Source of the DNA: Deltaproteobacteria bacterium
Lineage (GTDB): Bacteria > Myxococcota_A > UBA9160 > UBA4427
Direction: 5' to 3'
Length of the DNA: 33,071 nt
NCBI GenBank assembly: GCA_019310385.1
Contig: JAFDEK010000038.1
Coordinates: forward strand, 1 to 33,071
Shown: in pieces, positions 13,304 through 20,532 of the stretch
Position numbering within the stretch: the stretch's first letter is position 1
Layout: each line of letters begins with the position of its first letter
The notes under the pieces: model-generated
Told to the model about the DNA's origin: nothing
Database searches by the model: none
What the model saw: only the letters and a program-made list of their open reading frames with translations
Translations under genes and position numbers: made by a program

Positions 13304-15880
13304 TCAGCTCGGAGCTTCGCAGGGCGCGTCGCCCTGGCCGTGCTCCGCACAGGCCACGGATACGCTTCGAACGAGCGATTGCGGCTCGTAGGGCTTCTCC
13401 AAGAAGCCGGCAAGTCCGAGGCTGCCGAAGCGGGCCACCGCATCGCATTCCGGGTAGCCGCTGCAGAGGATCACCGGCACATCGGAACTGCGCGCGGCCA
13501 GCTGCCGGTAGGTCTCCTCTCCGTCCATCCGGGGCATGGTGAGATCGAGCACGACGCAGCGGACGCTCGCGGCATGCTTGTCGAAGAGCTCGAGTGCCTC
13601 GACGCCGTCCGCTGCACGCAAGACTTCGAATCCCGCCCGTTCCAGGACCAGCGACGCGAACTCACGCGCCGCATCGTCGTCCTCGACGAGCATGACGAGC
13701 CCGCTTCCGGTGGAACTCACCGGCGCCTCCCCAGCGCGCCGGACCGGCGCCATCCCGGCCTCCGCCGCAGGGAAGAGCACCGTCATCGTGGTACCCGCCC
13801 CGGGCTCGCTCTCTATTCCGAGTGCACCGTGACAGCGCCGAACGATGCCCAGTACCGCCGCAAGTCCGAGCCCGCGCCCGCGAAACTTGGTCGAGAAGAA
13901 GGGCTCGAAGATCCGCCTCTTCGTCTCCTCGTCCATCCCGCACCCGTCATCGCGCACCGAAATGCCCACGCACGCACCGCTGGGCAGGTCGTCGCCAAAG
14001 AGGGATGCGGCGCGGGTCGCGTCGTCGACGCTGCGCTGGCAGATCGTCAGCGTGATCTTTCCCGATCCATCCTCGATGGCTTCCGCCGCGTTCGTCATGA
14101 GGTTGAGCACGATCTGGCGTATCTGGCTCGAATCGGCCTCGACGATCGCCGGGCGCTCACCGAGCTCGAATCGGAGCTCGGTCGTGCGCGGAATCGATGC
14201 GCGCAGCAGCTCTCCCGTTTCCTGCACGATGTCACGCAGATCGATCTTCGCGACGTCGACCGAGCCCATGCCCGCGTATGCGAGCATCTGCCGGCACAGC
14301 TCGGCCGCGCTCCGCGCCGCGTTCTCGATCTTCTCCAACTGGGAGTGAAGCGGAGAATCCGCCGGAAGGTCCTCGCGAGCCAGGCTCGCGTGGCCGAGCA
14401 TCGCGACCAGAAGATTGTTGAAGTCATGAGCAATGCCGCCCGCCAACGCGCCGAGACTCTCCAGCTTCTGCGCCTGTTGGAGGCTGTCCTCGAGCTGGAG
14501 CCTCTCATCCTCGGCCCGCCTCAGGTCGGTGTAGTCGACGACGACGCCATCGAAGCGCCGCCCGGTCTCGGTCCGCCTCACGTGCACGCGATCTCGCAGG
14601 AAGCGAACCTCCCCGTCCGGGCGAACCAGACGGTATTCCCGGCTCGATTCGTCCGCGTCCCCCCGCACCAGGCGCCGGAAGGCATCTGCAACGACTTCGC
14701 GGTCCGCCGGGTGCACGCAGTTCATCCAGCCGCCGCTCTGGCTGGCGAAGAAGGACGCGGATCGGCCCGTGATCGCCTCGACGGCCTTCGACTGGTATCG
14801 CATGTCGAACTCGCCGCCCGGGCGCACCTCCGCGCTCCACACGTACGCGGGGAGCGAATCCAGAACCGTGACGAGCTCCGCCCGCACCTCCTTCTCCGCC
14901 ACTTCTGCCCGCATTCGACGATCGAACTCGACGCGCAGGTCGCGGTTGGCCTCCGCGAGGCGTGCGCTGCGCCAACGGGCGATCGCCGCGGTGCGGATCG
15001 CATGGCCGAAGAGGATGGCAAAGACGATGCCCGCCCCGGCGATGAACTCGGGAAGCAGGTTCTCGTAGGTCGCGGCGACCGCCGGACTCGGCGTTACCGA
15101 CAGCTTCCAGACGCGATTTCGGATGCGCACTTCGCCCAGGACCGGAGACCACGCGCTCCCCGCGGCGCTGCTGCGCCGCCAGAGCTCGCCTCCCTCGGTT
15201 TCGATCGCGACGTCGAAGCCGATGGCCACGTGTTCGAGTATCGCGGACATCGAGGTCGCGGCCGAGTAGACTCCGATGATGTAGCCGTGTACTTCTCCAT
15301 CGAATTCGATGTCATCGACGATCACGAAGCCGCGGCCGCCGGAGAGAAGATCGACCGCAGGGCTGACCTTGGGCCCGCCGCCGACCTTCGCGCGCTCGTA
15401 CTTCTGCTTCTCGATCTGGTCGTCGCCAATGCGACTTCCGATCAAGCCGGTCCCCGTTTCCGCGGGAACGGCCCAGCGGAAGACGCGACTCTCGTCCATC
15501 CACTGGATGGATCGGATGTACTCGAAGTCGCGTACGAGGTTCGTGGCATGGCTCACGAACTCCTCTTCCGTCAGGCCTCTCGCCTGCTCCCAGTAGCGAA
15601 CGACACGCGCGAGCGCGCGAACCTGCGTCTCCATGCGCGCCTCGGTGACGGCCTGCATCTGATGCATCGCCGCTTCGGTGGCGCGATGGAGTCCATGGGA
15701 CTGCGACTTCGAAACCATGTGCGCCACGCCGAACGCACTGATGGCGACCGTGACCGCGATCGCCACCGGCCACCACGACGCCGTGGGGAGGGCCTCTGCA
15801 GCGGATGCCGCACTACCCGCCGCGCCCCGGGACATCTTCGGTCGCCCGCGTTCTTCGCTCGCGGATCTCGTGGGATCCAA
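13304..15880 (-). CDS. Hybrid sensor histidine kinase: CHASE-type sensor, PAS, kinase, receiver
   Basis: 858 residues from a TTG at 15880 that has GGAGG 4 nt upstream. Alternatives are an ATG at 15835 (M-SRGAAGSAAS) and a GTG at 15976. Numbering from the TTG: membrane helix at about 36-57, an extracytoplasmic CHASE-like domain at about 65-275 (RALARVVRYWEQARGLTEEE, FVIVDDIEFDGEVHGYIIGV), a second helix at about 278-296, a PAS_3-type domain at about 340-455, the H-box LAGGIAHDFNNLLVAMLGHA with His485, an ATPase with DDGCGMDEE and FRGRGLGLAAVLG, and a C-terminal receiver with Asp779 (VVLDLTMPRMDG) and KPYEP. Hybrid kinases usually pass phosphate to an Hpt or a receiver protein; none is adjacent. 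It lies 67 nt after anmK on the same strand but is probably transcribed separately. Confidence 0.9.
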   Translation of the reverse strand: MDPTRSASEERGRPKMSRGAAGSAASAAEALPTASWWPVAIAVTVAISAFGVAHMVSKSQSHGLHRATEAAMHQMQAVTEARMETQVRALARVVRYWEQARGLTEEEFVSHATNLVRDFEYIRSIQWMDESRVFRWAVPAETGTGLIGSRIGDDQIEKQKYERAKVGGGPKVSPAVDLLSGGRGFVIVDDIEFDGEVHGYIIGVYSAATSMSAILEHVAIGFDVAIETEGGELWRRSSAAGSAWSPVLGEVRIRNRVWKLSVTPSPAVAATYENLLPEFIAGAGIVFAILFGHAIRTAAIARWRSARLAEANRDLRVEFDRRMRAEVAEKEVRAELVTVLDSLPAYVWSAEVRPGGEFDMRYQSKAVEAITGRSASFFASQSGGWMNCVHPADREVVADAFRRLVRGDADESSREYRLVRPDGEVRFLRDRVHVRRTETGRRFDGVVVDYTDLRRAEDERLQLEDSLQQAQKLESLGALAGGIAHDFNNLLVAMLGHASLAREDLPADSPLHSQLEKIENAARSAAELCRQMLAYAGMGSVDVAKIDLRDIVQETGELLRASIPRTTELRFELGERPAIVEADSSQIRQIVLNLMTNAAEAIEDGSGKITLTICQRSVDDATRAASLFGDDLPSGACVGISVRDDGCGMDEETKRRIFEPFFSTKFRGRGLGLAAVLGIVRRCHGALGIESEPGAGTTMTVLFPAAEAGMAPVRRAGEAPVSSTGSGLVMLVEDDDAAREFASLVLERAGFEVLRAADGVEALELFDKHAASVRCVVLDLTMPRMDGEETYRQLAARSSDVPVILCSGYPECDAVARFGSLGLAGFLEKPYEPQSLVRSVSVACAEHGQGDAPCEAPS

Positions 15881-16089
15881 TGCGCCTCCGCGTGCCGGCG
15901 TCTTCGCAGCATTGTACCCTGATCGATCGCGCCGTGATCCGCCGCAAGATTCCCGCGGGTCTCTCGACAGGTGCACCGCCCATGGATTCGGCCGGGGGGC
16001 CCTCCGGTTGACAGCCCCCGCCTTCCCCCGAATACTCCCGGCCGCGATCCCGACCGCTCGGGCGCCGATGCGCTCGCTCTCGCGGTCAC

Positions 16090-16105
16090 TTCACCTCTTC
16101 ACCTC
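16090..16105. repeat. 8-bp doublet in the leader of the glycan-type operon
   Basis: TTCACCTC occurs twice in tandem, followed by a lengthened variant (TTCTTGACCTC). It sits 30-45 bp upstream of the ATG of the small membrane protein. No function is evident. The rest of 15881-16136 shows no clear promoter. Confidence 0.5.
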
Positions 16106-16136
16106 TTCTTGACCTCTTTCTTGGAGCAACCGGGCG

Positions 16137-16376
16137 ATGAACGACGCATCCCGAACCCAGGGCTGGGCCATCTGTATTGGCGCAGGCGTGCTGGGTCTGC
16201 TCTTCCTGATCGGCATTCTCAGCGGGAGCTACTTCGCCCTGGCGGTGCCGGTCGCCATCCTGACCTTCTTCGTGCTTGGCCTTACCGCGTGGGTGGGTTT
16301 CACCATTGCGACGATCCAGGTCGAGCCGGAGCCCGCTCCGGACGCCAGCGACGACGCCACGCCCAAGGGCGCCTGA
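16137..16376 (+). CDS. Small two-helix membrane protein, unknown function
   Basis: 79 residues. Two adjacent membrane segments, at about 10-31 (WAICIGAGVLGLLFLIGI) and 33-58 (YFALAVPVAILTFFVLGLTA), are followed by a short acidic, proline-rich tail (VEPEPAPDASDDATPKGA). The ATG has GGAG 10 nt upstream. The gene ends 14 bp before the first glycosyltransferase, so it heads that operon. No family recognised; it could be a membrane partner or anchor for the glycosyltransferases. Confidence 0.7.
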   Translation: MNDASRTQGWAICIGAGVLGLLFLIGILSGSYFALAVPVAILTFFVLGLTAWVGFTIATIQVEPEPAPDASDDATPKGA

Positions 16377-16390
16377 GCCGGAGTTCCCAG

Positions 16391-17650
16391 ATGCGCATCG
16401 CTCTCTTCACCTACCGGGGCAACATGTTCTGCGGCGGCCAGGGGATCTACGCCGCCTACCTGGCCCGGGAGTGGAAGAAGGCCGGTCACGACGTCCACGT
16501 CTTCGCGGGCCCGCCCCTGCCCGAGCTCGACGAGGGCATCCCGCTCCACGAGATCCCCAACGACAACGTCTTCGCCCAGCCCCATCCGGACTTCTTCGAT
16601 CCGCAGAAGCCCTTCTCCCTGCTCAAGCCCATGAGCCTCTGGGAGCTGGGCGTCTCGCGCATGGGCGTCTTTCCCGAGATGCAGACCTTCGGCTTCCGCA
16701 TGATGATGCGCTGGAAGAAGATCCAGGAGCGCTACCGCTTCGACGTGGTCTTCGACAACCAGAGCCTCTGCTGGGGGCTGCTGGCGATCCAGGCCATGGG
16801 GGTCCCGGTGGTGTCGGTGATCCACCATCCCCTGCACATCGACCGCGAGGCGGACTTCACCATCGATCCCCGCCTCATCAAGAAGGTGAAGCGCACCCTC
16901 TACTTCCCCCTGCTCATGCAGCAGTTCGTCGCGCCGCGTCTCGCGAAGATCGTGACGGTGAGCGAGGCGTCGCGCATCGAGATCGAACGCTACTTCGGCA
17001 TTCCCCAGAAGCAGATTCCGGTGGTGTACAACGGGACCGACCCCGAGGTCTTCCATCCCTGCCCGGAGGTCGAGAAGGAGACCGACCTTCTCTTCGTCGG
17101 CCGCACTGAGGATCGCAAGAAGGGCATCGGGACCATGATCGAGGCCCTCTCCCTGCTGCCCGATCACGTAAAGCTGAAGATCGTCGACGGACGCATTCCC
17201 GAAGACGGCCTGGTCCCCCGCCTCGTCCGCAAGTACGGCCTCGAGGATCGGGTGATCATCCTGAAGGAGCTGCTGAGCCGGGACGAGCTGGTGCGCCAGT
17301 ACTCGACGGCGCGCGTCGCCCTCGTGCCCTCCTTCTTCGAGGGTTTCGGCTTCCCGGCCAGCGAGGCCATGGCGTGCGGGCTGGCGGTGGTGGCCAACGC
17401 CGCCGGTGCCCTGCCCGAGGTGGTGGGCAGCGACGGACGGACCGGCCGCCTGGTCCCCCAGCGCGACGCACGCGCCATGGCGGACGCCATCGCGGACATT
17501 CTCTCCGAGCCCGGCAAGGCCGAGCGCATGGGCGAAGCCGCGCGGCGACGGGTGGAGCGCGTCTTTCGCTGGGACGACGCCGCCCACAATCTGACCCAGG
17601 TCTTCGAGGACACCCTGCGTGCTGCTGACAGTCGACCTCGATCGGCTTGA
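16391..17650 (+). CDS. GT4-family glycosyltransferase (first of a paralogous pair)
   Basis: 419 residues with the GT-B fold of retaining glycosyltransferases. The N-terminus MRIALFTYRGNMFCGGQGIY has a glycine-rich loop distinctive of a subfamily that I recall mainly from Actinobacteria beside a methyltransferase. The C-terminal half has LLFVGRTEDRKKGIGTMIEA, the donor-site PSFFEGFGFPASEAMACG (EGFGxxxxEAMACG, with both catalytic-site Glu) and NAAGALPEVVGSDGRTG. The ATG has GGAG about 9 nt upstream. There is no membrane helix, so it acts at the inner face of the membrane or in the cytoplasm. It overlaps the methyltransferase by 32 bp. Donor and acceptor are unknown. It is clearly paralogous to the gene at 18358, both starting with the YRGNMxCGGQGxY motif. 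Confidence 0.88.
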   Translation: MRIALFTYRGNMFCGGQGIYAAYLAREWKKAGHDVHVFAGPPLPELDEGIPLHEIPNDNVFAQPHPDFFDPQKPFSLLKPMSLWELGVSRMGVFPEMQTFGFRMMMRWKKIQERYRFDVVFDNQSLCWGLLAIQAMGVPVVSVIHHPLHIDREADFTIDPRLIKKVKRTLYFPLLMQQFVAPRLAKIVTVSEASRIEIERYFGIPQKQIPVVYNGTDPEVFHPCPEVEKETDLLFVGRTEDRKKGIGTMIEALSLLPDHVKLKIVDGRIPEDGLVPRLVRKYGLEDRVIILKELLSRDELVRQYSTARVALVPSFFEGFGFPASEAMACGLAVVANAAGALPEVVGSDGRTGRLVPQRDARAMADAIADILSEPGKAERMGEAARRRVERVFRWDDAAHNLTQVFEDTLRAADSRPRSA

Positions 17651-18356
17651 CGTTCGCAAGGGGCACCGGGTGCTCGACGCCGGCTGTGGCGAGGGGCGCC
17701 ACTGCTTCGGCGTGATCTCCCGGGGCGCCATGGCGGTGGGCTTCGACCTGGACTTCGATTCCATGCGCGACGCCTCCAAGCGCCTGCGCGGGGAGGCCCG
17801 GGCCGCGGGCACCGTGGGCGAGATGGCCCAGGGAAACATCTACAAGCTGCCCTTTCCCGATGGGACCTTCGACCGGGTGATCTGCTCCGAGGTCATGGAG
17901 CACGTCCACAGCTACGAGCGCGCCGGGGCCGAGCTCGCCCGGGTAACGGCACCCGGTGGCAAGCTCGCGATCACGATACCGACGGCGACCAGCGAGCACC
18001 TCTACCTGCGCCTGGGCGACGAGTACTTCGAGAGCCCGGGCGGCCACATCCGCATCTTCAAGCCGCGGCAGCTCGCCGAGGGGCTCGCGAAGTCGGGCCT
18101 CGCCACCGTGGGGGTCGGCTTTGCCCACGGCTTCCACACGCCCTACTGGGTGCTGCGCTCGGCCATGCACCTGCCCGACGCGGACGAGAGCCGCATGGTG
18201 CGCTCCTATCGCGAGTTCCTGATCCGGGCGACGGGGTCGAAGCTCATGGACCAGATCGAGTCCTTCCTCAACTTCGTCTGCCCCAAGAGCCTGATCCTCT
18301 ACGCTGAGAAGCGGGCCTGCGCAGAGAAGCGGGCCCTGCCCTCGCCTGCGAGCTGA
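17619..18356 (+). CDS. Class I SAM-dependent methyltransferase between the paired glycosyltransferases
   Basis: 245 residues from a GTG at 17619 with GAGGA about 8 nt upstream; the start lies 32 bp inside the preceding gene. The SAM site is GHRVLDAGCGEGRHCFGV, with GFDLDFDSM as the acidic ribose-binding loop, FDRVICSEVMEHVHS as motif II and LARVTAPGGKLAITIP as motif III. The middle (EYFESPGGHIRIFKPRQLAE, FHTPYWVLRSAMHL) resembles a family I recall from Actinobacteria next to a glycosyltransferase of the same type, where the role is not established. The C-terminus ends in a duplicated hexapeptide (AEKRAC/AEKRAL) from an 18-bp tandem repeat. It probably methylates a sugar or lipid-linked glycan made by its neighbours; this is inference. 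Confidence 0.85.
   Translation: MLLTVDLDRLDVRKGHRVLDAGCGEGRHCFGVISRGAMAVGFDLDFDSMRDASKRLRGEARAAGTVGEMAQGNIYKLPFPDGTFDRVICSEVMEHVHSYERAGAELARVTAPGGKLAITIPTATSEHLYLRLGDEYFESPGGHIRIFKPRQLAEGLAKSGLATVGVGFAHGFHTPYWVLRSAMHLPDADESRMVRSYREFLIRATGSKLMDQIESFLNFVCPKSLILYAEKRACAEKRALPSPAS
18303..18338. repeat. 18-bp tandem duplication at the 3' end of the methyltransferase gene
   Basis: Two copies of GCWGAGAAGCGGGCC plus three less conserved bases (18303-18320, 18321-18338) encode the C-terminal AEKRAC and AEKRAL. The family's usual end is close to the first copy, so the tail is probably a late addition. Confidence 0.75.
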
Positions 18357-18357
18357 G

Positions 18358-19680
18358 ATGGCGCGCATCTGCTTCGTCGCCTATCGCGGCAACATGAACT
18401 GCGGAGGCCAGGGGGTCTACCTCTGGTTCCTGAGCCGGGCGCTGGCCGAGCGCGGCTTCGAGATCGACGTCTTCGTCGGGCCGCCCTACCCCGACCCCAT
18501 GCCCTTCGCGCGCAAGGTCCACCACCTCCCGAATCAAGAGCTGTGGGGCAAGTGGTTCAGCCGGGACTACGCGGGAATGCTGCCGGCGGGCCGTCCCCTC
18601 GGCATCTTCCACCCCCTGAACTTCTACGAGCTGGCGGCCAGCCGCCTGGGATTCCTGCCCGAGCCCTTCGCCTTCAGCATGCGGGCCCTCGCGGCCGTGG
18701 CGGCCCAGGCCCGAGCCGGCGACCGCTGGGACCTGGTCCACGATGTGCAGTGCCTCGGTTACGGCCTGCTGGGGGTCCGCGCCCTCGGGCTCCCGGTGGT
18801 GACCACGGTGCACCACCCCCTCACCGTCGACCGGCGCGCCTCCTTCATCCGGGATACGAACCTCACCGAGGCGGTGGGAACCATGCAGTTCTACCCGGTC
18901 GGGATGCAGTCCTTCGTGGCACGCCGTATCGAGCGGGTCCTCACCTCCTCGGAGACCAGCGCGCGGGAGATCACGCGCGACTTCCACATGCCGGCCAGCC
19001 GGGTCGTCAACGTTCGCAACGGAATCGACACGGATCTCTACAGCCCCGACCCGGGCGTCGAAAAGAACGAGGACGAGCTGCTCTGCGTGGGCCGGGCCGC
19101 GGACCCCAACAAGGGCATCAAGACCCTGATCCAGGCCCTGGCACGCACGCCCGCCCGGCTGCGCCTCACCCTGGTCGACAACGACCATCCGGGCAACGAG
19201 GTATTCAAGTGGGCTCGTGAGGCAGGGGTCACCGATCGCCTGCGCGTCACCGGCCGCGTTCCCAACGACGAGCTCGTCCACCTCTACCGCCGGGCGAGCC
19301 TCGTGGTGGTGCCCTCGCGCTACGAGGGATTCGGCCTGCCCGCCGTCGAGGCCATGGCGTGCGGCACTCCGGTGGTCGCGTGCCGAGCCGGCGCCCTGCC
19401 GGAGGTGATGGGCCTGGCCGAGGGGGGCGTGCTGGTCGAGCGCGACGACCCCGAGGATCTGGCCCGGGGCATCATGAGCCTGGCCGATCGGCCCGAGACC
19501 CGCGCCCGCCTCGCGATCCTGGGTCGCGAGCAGGTGGTCACCCACTTCTCCTGGACCCACATCGCCGGCGCCACGGCGGAGGTCTACGCTGAAGTGCTCG
19601 GGGAGCGCCGGGGTCGCCCGACCAGCACGATCACGTCGGCCAGCTCTGGGGCGGCCCGCGCCAGCCGGTCCAGCCCCTGA
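18358..19680 (+). CDS. GT4-family glycosyltransferase (second of the paralogous pair)
   Basis: 440 residues, GT-B fold, starting one base after the methyltransferase stop. The N-terminus MARICFVAYRGNMNCGGQGVY matches the gene at 16391 in its YRGNMxCGGQGxY loop. WDLVHDVQCLGYGLLGVRAL and TTVHHPLTVDRRASF follow, then LLCVGRAADPNKGIKTLIQA and the donor site PSRYEGFGLPAVEAMACGTP. The last 30 or so residues (ERRGRPTSTITSASSGAARA) are low in complexity and lie in the 97-bp antisense overlap with the minus-strand methyltransferase, so a functional end near EVYAEVLG is likely. Two related enzymes around a methyltransferase suggest two successive sugar additions to one acceptor, or use of two donors. 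Confidence 0.88.
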   Translation: MARICFVAYRGNMNCGGQGVYLWFLSRALAERGFEIDVFVGPPYPDPMPFARKVHHLPNQELWGKWFSRDYAGMLPAGRPLGIFHPLNFYELAASRLGFLPEPFAFSMRALAAVAAQARAGDRWDLVHDVQCLGYGLLGVRALGLPVVTTVHHPLTVDRRASFIRDTNLTEAVGTMQFYPVGMQSFVARRIERVLTSSETSAREITRDFHMPASRVVNVRNGIDTDLYSPDPGVEKNEDELLCVGRAADPNKGIKTLIQALARTPARLRLTLVDNDHPGNEVFKWAREAGVTDRLRVTGRVPNDELVHLYRRASLVVVPSRYEGFGLPAVEAMACGTPVVACRAGALPEVMGLAEGGVLVERDDPEDLARGIMSLADRPETRARLAILGREQVVTHFSWTHIAGATAEVYAEVLGERRGRPTSTITSASSGAARASRSSP

Positions 19681-20402
19681 AGCGAGGCCCAGCCCAGCTC
19701 CCGGGGCAGCGCCTCCACGAGTCGCGACCAGCCCGGCAGCCCCCAACCCACGGAGATGCCGCGCACCTGTTCGAGCACCAGGTGACGCGACGCCTGTTCC
19801 TGCATGAGGTCGACCTCGTAGCGCGTGAAGTGGTCGCTCGGGGCGTCGTAGCCCCGCCGCTCGCGCAGGGGCTCCATCCCGAGAAGATCCTGGCGCATCT
19901 CGTCCAGGGCCCGCCCGGCCCGACACGCCAGAGATTCGAAATTGGCGATGGCGAGCACGACCCGTCCCGAGCTCCTGGTGACCCGGGCCATCTCGGCGAT
20001 GGCCTGCTCGGGCCGGTCGAAGTGGTCCAGAGCGCCCTTGCAGATGCAAGCATCGAAGGCGCCCGTTGCAAAGGGAAGAGAATCGGACCAGGCCTGCACC
20101 CAGCCCGGCGCGGGGCCCTTGCTCCCCTTTGTCTTATCGGCGGCCTTCTCGGCGGCGAAGAGCTGGGACATGCCGATCATGCGCCTCGACGGCTCGGCGC
20201 CCACCACCCAGGCGCCCCGGGCGGCCAGCTCGATGGAGTCCTGCCCGACCCCACTCGCCACGTCGAGCACCCGCCGTCCTGAATCCGGCAGGGCCTCGGA
20301 GATGGAGATCTCGGTCATCCGCTCGAAGAGGTATTCGCTGTCCAGCGACATTCCGGTGGGGATGACGTCGCTCATATCCCGGTCGAGGTCTACGACTCGC
20401 AT
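19584..20402 (-). CDS. Class I SAM-dependent methyltransferase, convergent with the glycan operon
   Basis: 272 residues from the ATG at 20402 (M-RVVDLDRDMSDVIPTGMSL). The frame is open 36 codons upstream, but those residues (Lys, Arg and Gly rich) look non-coding. The SAM site is RRVLDVASGVGQDSIELAARG, then VVGAEPSRRMIGMSQ, DACICKGALDHFDRPEQAIA and MARVTRSSGRVVLAIANFE. It differs in sequence from the methyltransferase at 17619. Its last 97 bp overlap the end of the glycosyltransferase on the other strand. The substrate is unknown; lipid, glycan and small-molecule targets are all possible. Confidence 0.82.
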   Translation of the reverse strand: MRVVDLDRDMSDVIPTGMSLDSEYLFERMTEISISEALPDSGRRVLDVASGVGQDSIELAARGAWVVGAEPSRRMIGMSQLFAAEKAADKTKGSKGPAPGWVQAWSDSLPFATGAFDACICKGALDHFDRPEQAIAEMARVTRSSGRVVLAIANFESLACRAGRALDEMRQDLLGMEPLRERRGYDAPSDHFTRYEVDLMQEQASRHLVLEQVRGISVGWGLPGWSRLVEALPRELGWASLQGLDRLARAAPELADVIVLVGRPRRSPSTSA

Positions 20403-20409
20403 GGGCGGC

Positions 20410-20415
20410 ACCTTA
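20410..20415 (-). promoter_or_regulatory. Possible -10 element (TAAGGT) 7 nt before the methyltransferase; leaderless start candidate
   Basis: TAAGGT-GCCGCCC-ATG on the minus strand, the same layout as at anmK (TAAGCT-GCCGCCC-ATG). The match extends a few bases on both sides, with two mismatches over 24 positions in all. It fits a leaderless transcript. Confidence 0.4.
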
Positions 20416-20532
20416 GCCCGCCCGGGACCGGGACGCCGGACTCTGCTACTCGTCTTACTCCCCCTTTTGGCCCCCCCTTTGGCCCTCGATTTGGCGAGAC
20501 CGCCGAACACGGTATATCCTCCTGGGGACGCG

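Noticed and set aside
13625..13646. TTCGAATCC-like T-loop sequence suggesting a tRNA
   Set aside because: It lies within the receiver domain of the hybrid kinase and no acceptor stem or anticodon arm can be formed around it.
16229..17839. 536-codon minus-strand frame opposite the first glycosyltransferase
   Set aside because: Third-position G+C shadow of the well-supported plus-strand genes; no motif or ribosome-binding site.
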